Shown piece after piece: positions 6,451 through 14,872 of a DNA stretch of 53,858 nucleotides. The notes under the pieces were generated by a model that worked only from the letters and a program-made list of their open reading frames with translations, made no database searches and was not told where the DNA came from. The translations under genes and the position numbers were made by a program. Source of the DNA: an uncultured Bacilli bacterium (lineage in GTDB: Bacteria > Bacillota_I > Bacilli_A > RF39 > UBA660); assembly GCA_910587325.1 (NCBI GenBank), contig CAJUKB010000009.1, positions 1 through 53,858 on the forward strand. Direction: 5' to 3'. Position 1 is the first letter of the stretch. Each line of letters opens with the position of its first letter.

Positions 6451-8052
6451 ATGAAAAAAGATAATAATATTAATTTTATATTTAAGAGTCTTAATAAGAA
6501 AAAAATAACAATTTGTTTATTAATAGAAGCATTTTTAGATTTTATTTACTATTTTGTTCCATTTGCATTTACATTATTTTTAACTATGCCTTTTACAGTT
6601 GAGAAAGCAATTATTGTAATAGCAATTTTTATGATTTCTAAAACGCTTCGTGTTATAGGGAATTACTTATTAAGAAAATATAGTGATAATTATTTATATG
6701 AATATTCAAAGGTTCAATATCAAGAATATTATAAGAAATTAAATAAATTACCAGTTGAAACAATTTCAAAATATCAAACTGGGTATTTTGAAAACATAAT
6801 TGAGAAAATTAGTGAATTAGTAAAAAAAATATTGCAAGCAGAATATGTAAGTATAGTAATAACTTTTATTTTTTTATTTTATACACTATATAATCAATCA
6901 ATAATACTTTTTGTTAGTTCTTTTATTACAAGTGCTATTTGTATATTTTTAAGTATTAGAATATTAAAAAAGGCGAATACTCAAGTAGAAAAACTATATG
7001 ACCAAGAATATGAGTATTCATCAGTATACAATGATTTTATAAGTAATATTCGTACTGTAAAATTACTAAATGATGATGATTACTTTGTTAATAAAATTAG
7101 CAGAGAAGGTAAAAAGTGTTATAACGAAAACAAAAAGTATGTTAAGTATTATTCTTTTGAAGAAGCATTACGTAATATATTGATAGTTATACCATTCTTT
7201 TTGGGGCTTATTAAGGCTGCCATTGATTTATCAAATGGAATTGATACACTTGGAATAATTACTTTCTATATTTCATTACAAGTAGAAATGGGATTTGTAT
7301 TTGAAGAATTATCCGGAACTATAATAAGCTGGTATGAACTTAAAGCAATTAAAAACAAATTAATATCTATATTTAAAAATTTAGACAATAGAAAAGAATT
7401 CAAATCTTTTAAAGAAATTCAATTATCTGACATTGTAATTCAATATCCTAAATCAAATTTAGAAATAAAAGTAGATAATCTTATAATCAATGATAATGAT
7501 AAGATATCAATTACGGGACAATCTGGACAAGGTAAAACATCAATTATAAACTTAATCTTAGGTAATATCGATTCTTATAAAGGACAAATTTCTATTGATG
7601 GAAAAGACTTAAAAGATGTTAAGTTAGATATTGGAACAGTAAGTCAAGAAATTGAACTCTTTAATATGTCTATTAAAGACAACTTATGTTTAGACAAAAA
7701 AATTTCAGATGAAGAAATCATAAGATATTTAGAAGAATTAGAATTAAACGAGGTATTATTGTTTGAAGATAATATTTATACTATCGTGGGTGAAAAGGGC
7801 TTAAAACTGTCTACTGGTCAAAAAAGAAGAATTAACATTTTAAGAAGTTATTTAATGAATAAAGATATTTATATTTTAGATGAACCTACTTCTAATTTAG
7901 ATAAACATACTGAAGAAATAGTTGTCAATTTCATCTTAAAATATTTTAAAAATAAAACTTTAATAATCGCTACACATAATGAAAAAATAAATGAAATATG
8001 CAATAAGTTTTATACATTTGAAAATCATCAATTAAAGAACTTAAATAAATAA
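6451..8052 (+). CDS. ABC exporter, fused membrane and ATPase domains
   Basis: This is a 533-aa half-transporter. The N-terminal transmembrane domain covers about 1-310, with five to six hydrophobic segments. The nucleotide-binding domain has Walker A GQSGQGKT at about 356, signature LSTGQ (usual LSGGQ), Walker B with DEP from Asp477, and the switch His in ATHNE. It probably works as a homodimer exporting a peptide or lipid. It stands alone on the plus strand inside the mobile region, and no partner peptide gene is obvious. The divergent signature and very AT-rich codon use suggest acquired DNA. Confidence 0.88.
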   Translation: MKKDNNINFIFKSLNKKKITICLLIEAFLDFIYYFVPFAFTLFLTMPFTVEKAIIVIAIFMISKTLRVIGNYLLRKYSDNYLYEYSKVQYQEYYKKLNKLPVETISKYQTGYFENIIEKISELVKKILQAEYVSIVITFIFLFYTLYNQSIILFVSSFITSAICIFLSIRILKKANTQVEKLYDQEYEYSSVYNDFISNIRTVKLLNDDDYFVNKISREGKKCYNENKKYVKYYSFEEALRNILIVIPFFLGLIKAAIDLSNGIDTLGIITFYISLQVEMGFVFEELSGTIISWYELKAIKNKLISIFKNLDNRKEFKSFKEIQLSDIVIQYPKSNLEIKVDNLIINDNDKISITGQSGQGKTSIINLILGNIDSYKGQISIDGKDLKDVKLDIGTVSQEIELFNMSIKDNLCLDKKISDEEIIRYLEELELNEVLLFEDNIYTIVGEKGLKLSTGQKRRINILRSYLMNKDIYILDEPTSNLDKHTEEIVVNFILKYFKNKTLIIATHNEKINEICNKFYTFENHQLKNLNK

Positions 8053-8070
8053 TCATTATAGTTTAAAGGG

Positions 8071-8140
8071 TATGGGAATTCCCATAAATAGAAAACGTGC
8101 GGGAGTAGGTTTTCAGTGCTGGCTAGGACATAACAATGCA
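8071..8140. other. palindrome and GC-richer segment, possible transfer or recombination site
   Basis: A perfect 16-base palindrome TATGGGAATTCCCATA (8071-8086) is followed by a GC-richer stretch. In that stretch GAAAAC and GTTTTC form a 6-base inverted repeat around GTGCGGGAGTAG. It is non-coding and lies between convergent genes. Such features suit an origin of transfer or an attachment site, but no known oriT core is recognised. Confidence 0.3.
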
Positions 8141-8173
8141 TTTGTTTTCACACATTTTTAAGGTTAATTTTAA

Positions 8174-8196
8174 AGGACTGCTTGTTTTGCAGTCCT
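8174..8196. terminator. bidirectional terminator
   Basis: A perfect 8-base stem, AGGACTGC with GCAGTCCT, lies between the convergent ABC gene and the 117-aa gene. T-rich sequence follows on the plus side. Confidence 0.8.
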
Positions 8197-8200
8197 ATTT

Positions 8201-8554
8201 TCATACATAAATTAGTTCTTTTAAGATAATTTCTTCAGCCATAATTTTATAATTATTCATTAGTCTCACCCATTGAAGTTGGTTATCCATTTTTCTTTTT
8301 TCGGATAGTAACTCATCAGAATTTTTGTATTGTTCCATTAAAATATTTAATCTATTTTCTACTTCAATACTAACTGAAACAAGATGATTTGTTAATTCAT
8401 TTTTCATTAAAAGTGTTGTATAAAATGGCTTATTATTTTCTTTCAGATAGTGTAATCTTAAATAGCCATACTTGTTAATTTTCTCATTATTTTGTTTTTC
8501 TATTGTTAAATTTGGTAATAAATAATCGCCAACTTTTGCATAATTTAATTCCAT
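8201..8554 (-). CDS. 117-aa unknown protein of the mobile region
   Basis: This is an acidic/basic mixed protein with no membrane segment. Residues 65-110 are probably a long helix or coiled coil (VEVENRLNILMEQYKNSDELLSE region). It lies four bases after the 85-aa gene on the same strand, and both follow a decayed gene, so they are one operon in an integrated element. The start ATG 8554 follows a GGAGAG-like site inside the preceding gene's end. I recognise no family. It might be an accessory gene of a conjugative or mobilisable element. Confidence 0.6.
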   Translation of the reverse strand: MELNYAKVGDYLLPNLTIEKQNNEKINKYGYLRLHYLKENNKPFYTTLLMKNELTNHLVSVSIEVENRLNILMEQYKNSDELLSEKRKMDNQLQWVRLMNNYKIMAEEIILKELIYV

Positions 8555-8558
8555 TTTT

Positions 8559-8816
8559 TTATCTCTCCATTTCTTTATTTTTAATATTTTTTTCGTAAAA
8601 ATCTACCGATTTTGTTTTGCTATTGTATTTAAAATAACCTTGTTCATTGTTTTTATCTATAACTTTAATAGTAAATCTATCAATTAAAAATAAATCAAAC
8701 TTGCCAATAGATAATTGCTTTTTTAGATAATCAAGAACTTTAAATTGTTCTATAGTATCTACTTGATTCTTTAAAATATTTCTTTCGTTAATTGTTTCAT
8801 TGATAACTCCTTTCAC
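8559..8816 (-). CDS. 85-aa unknown protein, GTG start
   Basis: This small protein has a helical N-terminal half and a beta-rich C-terminal half (DLFLIDRFTIKVIDKN...GYFKYN). The reading frame opens with GTG 8816, two bases after the stop of the decayed gene upstream. A GGAG lies just inside the reading frame, so the true start is uncertain. It is co-transcribed with the 117-aa gene. No family is recognised. Confidence 0.55.
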   Translation of the reverse strand: MKGVINETINERNILKNQVDTIEQFKVLDYLKKQLSIGKFDLFLIDRFTIKVIDKNNEQGYFKYNSKTKSVDFYEKNIKNKEMER

Positions 8817-8818
8817 TT

Positions 8819-9258
8819 TTAGTTTGCTTTGACTACTTCTTTTTTGGGTACTAATAATAGAAAATCTTTAGAAACATTTCCCTCAAAATAAGGACTGCCA
8901 ATTATGCCATCTACATAAAAATGACTATGGGCTTTAGCAAAAAAATCATCTACAAACTCACTCGGATATTCATTACTTGTCATTTTTAGAATGGATAAAA
9001 CGTCATAATCTTTTTTCTTGATTTCTAATTCTTCTTCAGTTATTCCATTTAGATATTTAATACCAACAGTATCATTTTTAAGAACAATGTATAAGTATTT
9101 AATAAATTCTGTACTACTTTTTGTGATAAATTCATCAGTAAATTACGCATTTTTTACACTTCTTTCATTATTTTCCTCATTTAAAAGGGCTTTTACGAAG
9201 TCCAATTTGAAAAATTAGCCTCTCATATGTTTTCTCACAAAAATGGAAAAAGTGAAGT
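8819..9258 (-). pseudogene. decayed gene with in-frame stops
   Basis: One minus-strand reading frame stays coding-like from about 9250 to the TAA at 8819 but is interrupted by two in-frame TAA codons, each followed by TTT. The readable end contains EFVDDFFAKAHSHFY and LLLVPKKEVVKAN. The last ~105 codons form one open stretch lacking a credible start. The simplest view is an old gene of the element broken by point mutations. I recognise no family. A plus-strand open frame at 9018-9218 is a shadow. Confidence 0.5.
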
Positions 9259-9546
9259 CTAAATTTTCAATTTCTTTAAAATTTGTGTAATTTCTGATAA
9301 TGAATATTTTTGATTATGTTCTTTAATAAAGAATGGTTTGTTAGATATTTCGTTAATTTTATACTCTAGTATCGTAATAGTAGTAGGATATGTAATTTGA
9401 TACTCTGTAGGCTCTATAACCTGTAAATTAGTATGTAATAAGTGTTTAACTGTTCCTTTCTTAACTTTGTAAGTATAGTCTTTGATTACCTCCAAGATTT
9501 TGTTATTTGGCTTTAATGTTTCCATAGTTTTAATATCCAACATCAA
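9259..9546 (-). CDS. 95-aa small protein, divergent TN-V-EP family member (copy B)
   Basis: It shares the central pattern with the 94- and 99-aa proteins at 18495 and 5871: a Gly, then TNL.V.EP, then a beta-rich stretch. Overall identity is low. It occupies the same position, directly after a tRNA-Gly-3'-like site and a terminator on the minus strand. The start ATG 9546 or 9543 follows a strong GGAGGA site. The function is unknown, and family membership rests on motif plus synteny. Confidence 0.6.
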   Translation of the reverse strand: MMLDIKTMETLKPNNKILEVIKDYTYKVKKGTVKHLLHTNLQVIEPTEYQITYPTTITILEYKINEISNKPFFIKEHNQKYSLSEITQILKKLKI

Positions 9547-9592
9547 AAAAGTCCTCCTTCCTAGAAAGAGAACTTTAAGCCTTTAAAAAAAC

Positions 9593-9625
9593 AAAAAACT
9601 CACGAACTTGTTACAGTCCGTAAGT
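9593..9625 (-). terminator. terminator after att-like site B
   Basis: A minus-strand 10-base stem with G-U pairs (ACTTACGGAC with GTTCGTGAGT) is followed by six T. It sits just after the tRNA-like site, as at 6244 and 18847. Confidence 0.65.
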
Positions 9626-9635
9626 TGTTTTCAAA

Positions 9636-9658
9636 TGGAGCGGATGATAATAGGGTTT
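9636..9658 (-). other. tRNA-Gly 3'-end-like site B (att relic)
   Basis: The minus strand ends in CATCCGCTCCA, a good glycine-tRNA acceptor end with CCA. The rest of a tRNA (anticodon and D arms) is absent upstream. With its terminator it looks like a junction left by integration into a tRNA-Gly gene. Confidence 0.5.
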
Positions 9659-9732
9659 TAAACCTAAAATCTAAAAAAATATCCCTCACTCGTTAAATAG
9701 ATTATAACACATAAGTTGAAATGATGCACTAA

Positions 9733-11277
9733 TTAATTATGAATTAATAGCGATTCTATAAAATTTGAAATCACTTTTGCTAATTTTTCAAAATCATAAT
9801 CTGAACTAATTGATGGTATATGAACAAAAATCATTTTAATATCTGAAGAAATTTCTTGAATATACTTCATACCTTCATAGTATATATTATTGCATAAGTA
9901 GTTACCAGCATCATTAGATAACGAAAAATCTAATTTATTTGACGAAAGGTATGATGTAAATTTTTTATAAGGAAATTTAGTTTTAATTTTATTATTATTT
10001 TTATTTCCAATCAATTCTATGCAAATATGGTCACTATTAGGCTTTTGTCCAAATGCTATAATATATTTGTAATTATTCTTATTTATTTTATTTTTTAATT
10101 CGTTTACACTTGTGGAAAAACTATTCGTTAATTCTAGTTTATCAAGATTATTTGCGCGAATTTGATGAAGTAGTATAGAAGATGAATTATTTTTGCCTTT
10201 AAAGGAAGTTATTAAAATATTTGGATATATTCCTCTTAACTTGTTTTCTTTATTTTCAATTTTGATTTGTACTTTACTGGATTCAACTATTATTTTATCT
10301 AAAAACTTATTCATAATTGAACATGTTGTCCAAACATCAAGATTTGAATAAGTTAAAAAGAAATATGTAGAAATATGTATCAAAGATATTGCAACATTTT
10401 GCATTGGTATAGATAATCCATAATTTGATGGACCAACTAGTTTTAGCCTTTCTAAATTTGGTATTACTCCTAACGATTCTTCATTGGCTTTATGATTACC
10501 ATGTATATAGGCAGAAGAGAGTTTATAATATCCATATAACTTGTCCATATCAACTCTATCCTTTATTTCTTGAAAGGTAACCCTTTTTTTATTAAATATA
10601 TCATTTGCCCAACCATAATCTCCTTTAACATAGTCTTGTCCATATTTATCAATCATAAAATCATAATTGTATTTTAAAATTTCAAAAGATTCATCAGTAT
10701 GATTTTGATGTCCTCTTTCTCTTGAATGTTTTTCATCTAAGTATTCCTGAATATGGTAATAATTTAAATATCTTTCACATAATTCTTGATTATTTTCATC
10801 ATATAGTAATTTACCAATTACTGATAATTCATAAATTGTTCTCCAACGACTAAAAGATCCATCAGGATAACCATTCTTAATTAATGTTAAGCATTCTCTA
10901 GAGATAAGTAATGATCTAGCTTGAATATTTTGTAATGCATTAAATAATAAATTATTATTTTTATAAGCGTCTTCATAAAAAGTTTCGACAAAAGAATATG
11001 TACAACTAGCTATTAATTCTATTAGTGCTTCAAAATAGTCAATGGGCTTTTTCCAAGTTTTATAAAGTCTATTAGTAAAATATCTATTTTCCTTTCTCAC
11101 AGATTCTAGTTCTCGTCCTTTATCATTATCAAATCCTTTATAAAGAATATCTGAACCGCTTTTAATAGAATGTTGCATTAATTCAATAAGATAGTCAGGA
11201 TTTTTCTCAATTTTCTTTTCTATTATATCTTTATTATCTTCAATTAATTTCAATAATGCTTTATGATACTCATTCAT
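9733..11277 (-). CDS. DUF5677 protein fused to a pyroglutamyl-peptidase-like (C15) domain
   Basis: This is a 514-aa protein. Residues ~85-300 match the helical DUF5677 family (ARSLLISRECLTLI...SRWRTIYELSV, then a conserved YIHGN). Residues ~354-514 look like peptidase C15: a first strand ILITSF, GQ...E at Glu421, SNDAGNYLCN with Cys462, and FVHIP with His486. The Cys-His spacing of 24 equals that of bacterial Pcp. The Glu-Cys spacing is shorter than usual. C15 enzymes remove N-terminal pyroglutamate. The gene follows an HNH nuclease gene by 18 bases, a layout often seen in defence operons. That role is inference. Confidence 0.7.
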   Translation of the reverse strand: MNEYHKALLKLIEDNKDIIEKKIEKNPDYLIELMQHSIKSGSDILYKGFDNDKGRELESVRKENRYFTNRLYKTWKKPIDYFEALIELIASCTYSFVETFYEDAYKNNNLLFNALQNIQARSLLISRECLTLIKNGYPDGSFSRWRTIYELSVIGKLLYDENNQELCERYLNYYHIQEYLDEKHSRERGHQNHTDESFEILKYNYDFMIDKYGQDYVKGDYGWANDIFNKKRVTFQEIKDRVDMDKLYGYYKLSSAYIHGNHKANEESLGVIPNLERLKLVGPSNYGLSIPMQNVAISLIHISTYFFLTYSNLDVWTTCSIMNKFLDKIIVESSKVQIKIENKENKLRGIYPNILITSFKGKNNSSSILLHQIRANNLDKLELTNSFSTSVNELKNKINKNNYKYIIAFGQKPNSDHICIELIGNKNNNKIKTKFPYKKFTSYLSSNKLDFSLSNDAGNYLCNNIYYEGMKYIQEISSDIKMIFVHIPSISSDYDFEKLAKVISNFIESLLIHN

Positions 11278-11295
11278 AAAATACCTCTCTTTTGT

Positions 11296-12207
11296 CTATA
11301 ATTTTATTTTGTTAATTTCTTGAATCATCTTATTATCATAGGTTACTAACTCGTTTTCATTTTTCATATATTTTACATTTAGTCCTATAAAGTTGAATAA
11401 TTTTTTTTCTGTTTCTTGAATATTTGTGACCGATACATTAAATTTTTTTGCAGTTTCTTGGAGTGTATGTATTTTTATTTGTTTATTGTAACCAAATCGA
11501 TATTTGATTTTTTCAATTTCTGTTTTATTAAAATTGTTTTTTAAATATTGAGAAATAAAATTATCTAACTCAAAAGCTAGTTTATAAACTATTTTTGCAG
11601 TTTCTTCTTGTTGCTTATTTAAATGTAATTTAGAAAAAATATTTTTAAGAGTTAAATCATTTTCATTTTCTTTTCTGATATTATTTATAATAAAAATTGA
11701 AACAATAATATCATAAAGCATTTCCTGAGTTAAATCTATTAATCCATTAGCTAATTCATTAAAATCTAGAACTAATAATTCAGATTCAAAATTATTTCCA
11801 CGCTTTAAATTACATTCAGGACATAATATCCTAATATTATTTTCATCAGAGCTTCCACCTTTTGACCAAGGAATAATATGATCAAAATGGATATCTTTAT
11901 CTAGAATACTTTTAGAGCATAATTGACATATATTATTATCTCTTCTACTTACTTTTAATTGAACTTCTCTTGGAATAATTCTTGAAATATTTCTAAGCTC
12001 TTTTGTTTCAGTAAATGGTTCTGCTACTTTAAATACAGGGCAGATATGTCCAAAGATTCTACATGTTTTTTCTTTATTATCATCTTCTAGTGGCATATAT
12101 TCAACCAAAGAACCATAAGGACAATATTTAATTTCCCAACAAGGTTTACATACTGCTTTTATTCTTTGGCTCCAATCAATATTTTTAGCCCAATCTTTAA
12201 CTTCCAT
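11296..12207 (-). CDS. HNH endonuclease with N-terminal Cys cluster
   Basis: This is a 303-aa protein. The N-terminal part has Cys20, Cys23, Cys29, Cys49 and Cys56 (KPCWEIKYCPYG, IFGHICPVF), a likely metal site. Residues 94-140 form an HNH nuclease: CxxC at 94/97, the FDHIIP motif with His108-Asp109-His110, Asn124, and CPEC at 129-132. The C-terminal half is helical with a 'LQETAKKFNVSVTNIQETE' helix-turn-helix-like stretch. It is first in a two-gene operon with the DUF5677-C15 protein, in a mobile region, so a phage-defence role is plausible. Its substrate is unknown. Confidence 0.85.
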   Translation of the reverse strand: MEVKDWAKNIDWSQRIKAVCKPCWEIKYCPYGSLVEYMPLEDDNKEKTCRIFGHICPVFKVAEPFTETKELRNISRIIPREVQLKVSRRDNNICQLCSKSILDKDIHFDHIIPWSKGGSSDENNIRILCPECNLKRGNNFESELLVLDFNELANGLIDLTQEMLYDIIVSIFIINNIRKENENDLTLKNIFSKLHLNKQQEETAKIVYKLAFELDNFISQYLKNNFNKTEIEKIKYRFGYNKQIKIHTLQETAKKFNVSVTNIQETEKKLFNFIGLNVKYMKNENELVTYDNKMIQEINKIKL

Positions 12208-12323
12208 AAGTCTACCACTTCCTTTTATAATTATATCATATTTTCTTTAGTAATTTAGATAGGCATATAGCAATTTTTCTTTAAATATAGTACAATTTTA
12301 TTAGCAAGTATTTTGGAGGTCTT

Positions 12324-12995
12324 ATGGAAGATTTATTGAGAGAATTAATTGATAGTGTAAATAATTTAAATAGTTTTTCTTGGAATGATTTTATTAATAT
12401 ACTTGCCTTAATAGGATCGTGGATAACAATAGTTTTTCTTCTTATAGAAAGGCGTGAGCATAATAGACCATATTTACAAATTACATTTGAATTGGTTCGC
12501 TCAAGTTTAGCTTGTATTGTATTAACCAATACAGGAAATGTCCCTTTAACAATTAGAAATTTAAAGTTTGATGAAGAATTTATAAAACAACTACCAGAAG
12601 CGGAACAAAAATTATTAAGAAAGCAAAAAAATGATATTAGAATATTTCCTAATAAAAAGTGGATAATTTGTTTAGGGGTAATAACATCTGATATCTTAAA
12701 TAATTTTGAAAAAAAGAATTTAGAGATTTCTTATTCTTATTCAAAAATTAATAAAAATAAAATATATAAAGATAATAGTAATATTGATTTTGAACAATAT
12801 TCTGGGTTTTTAGTATATGTTTCTGAAATTGATGAATTAAAGCAGGTAAATGATAAAATTGAAAAACATACAAAAGAAATAAACAAAGAAATTAAAAAGG
12901 TTAGTGCGTCACTAGTTCAATATCAAAATTTAGAAAGTGGGTTCATAAATAGTATAATAGAACGATATGATAAAAAGGAAGAAGGAGAGATTTAA
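12324..12995 (+). CDS. 223-aa membrane-anchored protein
   Basis: One hydrophobic segment at about residues 29-42 (NILALIGSWITIVFLLI) is followed by a beta-rich region (RPYLQITFELVRSSLACIVLTNTGN...) and a long Lys/Glu-rich coiled coil at about 170-205. The layout resembles small proteins with one membrane helix and an Ig-like domain. The start ATG 12324 follows a TTGGAGG site. It is divergent from the HNH operon and two bases ahead of the hydrolase gene. Its function is unknown. Confidence 0.75.
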   Translation: MEDLLRELIDSVNNLNSFSWNDFINILALIGSWITIVFLLIERREHNRPYLQITFELVRSSLACIVLTNTGNVPLTIRNLKFDEEFIKQLPEAEQKLLRKQKNDIRIFPNKKWIICLGVITSDILNNFEKKNLEISYSYSKINKNKIYKDNSNIDFEQYSGFLVYVSEIDELKQVNDKIEKHTKEINKEIKKVSASLVQYQNLESGFINSIIERYDKKEEGEI

Positions 12996-12997
12996 AG

Positions 12998-13552
12998 ATG
13001 AGAAATAATTATTTATTAGTACATGGAAGTTTTGGAAGTCCATTTTCAAATTGGATTCCATATTTAAGAAAAGAAATTGAAAGTAAAGATTTAGAAGTAT
13101 ATACTCCAGATTTTCCAACAGGAGTTGGTTATCAAAATTATGAAAATTGGTCTAATCTTTTAAAGACTTATATAGAAACAAATGTTTTAAATGAGAACAC
13201 AATAATTTTTGCCCATTCAATAGCACCTATCTTTATATGTAAATTTTTAGTTGAGAATAAGATTAAAGTTAAGAGATTAGTTTTCGTTTGTGGATTCAAT
13301 AATTATCTTGGAATTGATAAAGATTATGATGCAGTTAATGAAAGTATGTATTTTGATAATTTTGTAGATGTTAAAAATTATTGTAATGACATTGTTTGTT
13401 TCTATTCTGATAATGATCCTTATGTTAAATACGAAGCCGAAAAAGAATTTGCTGATACCATAACTGAAAACCAAATTATGATTTCAGGGGGAGGTCATTT
13501 AAATTCTGAAAGTGGCTATACAGAATTTAGAGAATTATTGAAATATGTATAA
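12998..13552 (+). CDS. RBBP9/YdeN-type serine hydrolase
   Basis: This is a 184-aa protein. It starts with the family's LLVHGSFGSP, has the nucleophile Ser74 in AHSIAP (the usual form is GHSLG), an Asp in SDNDPYV, and a His in GGGHLN near the C-terminus. That is the complete triad in family order. RBBP9-like proteins are small alpha/beta hydrolases with unclear substrates. The gene begins two bases after the 223-aa gene, whose 3' end supplies an AAGGAG ribosome site, so the two are co-translated. Confidence 0.85.
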   Translation: MRNNYLLVHGSFGSPFSNWIPYLRKEIESKDLEVYTPDFPTGVGYQNYENWSNLLKTYIETNVLNENTIIFAHSIAPIFICKFLVENKIKVKRLVFVCGFNNYLGIDKDYDAVNESMYFDNFVDVKNYCNDIVCFYSDNDPYVKYEAEKEFADTITENQIMISGGGHLNSESGYTEFRELLKYV

Positions 13553-13553
13553 T

Positions 13554-13588
13554 GCACACGCTAATTGACTATGTCAATTTGCAAGTGC
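13554..13588 (+). terminator. hairpin after hydrolase gene
   Basis: A perfect AATTGAC/GTCAATT stem sits inside an outer GCAC/GTGC pair, two bases past the hydrolase stop. The T-run is weak. Confidence 0.5.
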
Positions 13589-13619
13589 GTTTCTAAATTA
13601 TTAAAATTTAGTATGTATC

Positions 13620-13654
13620 AAAGACTCCGACTATTTAAAAATGTCGTAGTCTTT
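13620..13654. terminator. bidirectional terminator overlapping the relaxase stop
   Basis: A 13-base stem with two mismatches (AAAGACTCCGACT against the right arm ending AGTCTTT) has T-runs outside. It serves both the plus hydrolase operon and the minus relaxase operon. Confidence 0.7.
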
Positions 13655-14869
13655 TTCTAATGATTCTTTATTTATAAAATCATTTACTTCTAATTCTGTA
13701 TCTGTATCTTTAGATATTTCTTTTAAATCTGTAGAATTATATAAGTCGTTATCATAACATTCCTTTAAAATATATATCGTTTTTTCTTTCTTCTTTTTAT
13801 CATTAGACAATAAAATTTCTCTAAAAAATTCTTTTAAAATTAACAACAAGTGATTAATAAAATTCAGTAAATTAGTTTTATCTTCATGTAATTTACCATT
13901 CTCATCTTCTAAATAATTAATATCAATAAGACTATTTTTAAATTGTTTTTCTAATTTTCTATAATCACAAGTAAATTCATTTAGACTTTCAACAAATGTT
14001 CTGCTTGTTACCATATTTTGAATTTCTTCACTATACATATCTAAAAAGTCTAATAGAATATGATAAATTTCTCCATCAATAATTACTTTATCAGTTAATG
14101 CCTTCTTCTTAGATTTTTGTAATGTGCCTTTTATTTTCCAATATTGTTCTTCAATTTTTTTCTTGCTTTTATATGCTTGTCTGTCATAATATCTAGCAAC
14201 ATTTTTAAATTGTCCCATTGATAAATGTTTGACTCCTGTGTGTTTTTCTCCTCGTTCTAATTTAAATCCTTTCTTAGTTAATCTCTCATGGTATTTATCT
14301 TGTAATTCACATAAATGAATATCACTTTTGATATATGATCGTTTAGAAATAGTGTACTTTATAGTGCCTGTTCGTTTATCAAATTTCTTAACAAGTGGAA
14401 CAACAACACAATGTAAATGAGGTACTTTCTCATCCATATGAATAACGGCATGTAAGACTTGTTCTTTTGTATAACCTAAATCTTCATAAACAAAATTCAT
14501 AGTTTCATTTGCCCAATTCATTAATTCTTCTTTACTCATATTTTTAAAGAAATCTTTATCACTTGTGAATATCATTTCATCAGCAACAACACTTTTAGAA
14601 TCATTAACCATATCATAAAATGACTTTTTTCTATCAGATCTCATATTCTTCATTCTCTCATAATGTTCTTTTTGATACTCTCTTGTTATTTCATAAAATT
14701 TGTCTACATACTTATTACATTTTATTATTTCAATGTTATTTTTACTGTCTTCAATTCGAATATTAGGATTAGATTTGTATTTTTCTTTTGTCCTCTCATT
14801 ATGACTACCTTTTTGTGATAATTCTTGTAATGTTTTAATACCTTCACCTCTAAAAATTGCATAACTCAT
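13631..14869 (-). CDS. MobV-family relaxase (plasmid recombination enzyme)
   Basis: This is a 412-aa Mob_Pre protein. It opens with MSYAIFRGEGIKT, and the catalytic metal-binding motif HxDExxPHxH lies at His144-Asp146-Glu147...His151/His153, followed by a long charged C-terminal coiled coil. Such relaxases nick oriT and pilot single-stranded DNA during conjugation, usually borrowing another element's transfer machinery. With the serine recombinase at 16540 it defines an integrative mobilisable element. It follows a 60-aa gene by three bases. No oriT core was recognised nearby. Confidence 0.9.
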   Translation of the reverse strand: MSYAIFRGEGIKTLQELSQKGSHNERTKEKYKSNPNIRIEDSKNNIEIIKCNKYVDKFYEITREYQKEHYERMKNMRSDRKKSFYDMVNDSKSVVADEMIFTSDKDFFKNMSKEELMNWANETMNFVYEDLGYTKEQVLHAVIHMDEKVPHLHCVVVPLVKKFDKRTGTIKYTISKRSYIKSDIHLCELQDKYHERLTKKGFKLERGEKHTGVKHLSMGQFKNVARYYDRQAYKSKKKIEEQYWKIKGTLQKSKKKALTDKVIIDGEIYHILLDFLDMYSEEIQNMVTSRTFVESLNEFTCDYRKLEKQFKNSLIDINYLEDENGKLHEDKTNLLNFINHLLLILKEFFREILLSNDKKKKEKTIYILKECYDNDLYNSTDLKEISKDTDTELEVNDFINKESLEKDYDIFK

Positions 14870-14872
14870 TTT

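Noticed and set aside
9018..9218. 66-aa plus-strand gene
   Set aside because: It is the reverse of a minus-strand decayed coding frame and has no ribosome site of its own.
9636..9658. Complete tRNA-Gly gene at site B (and at site C, 6288)
   Set aside because: Only the acceptor 3' part is present. No D arm, anticodon arm or matching 5' acceptor strand can be found upstream.
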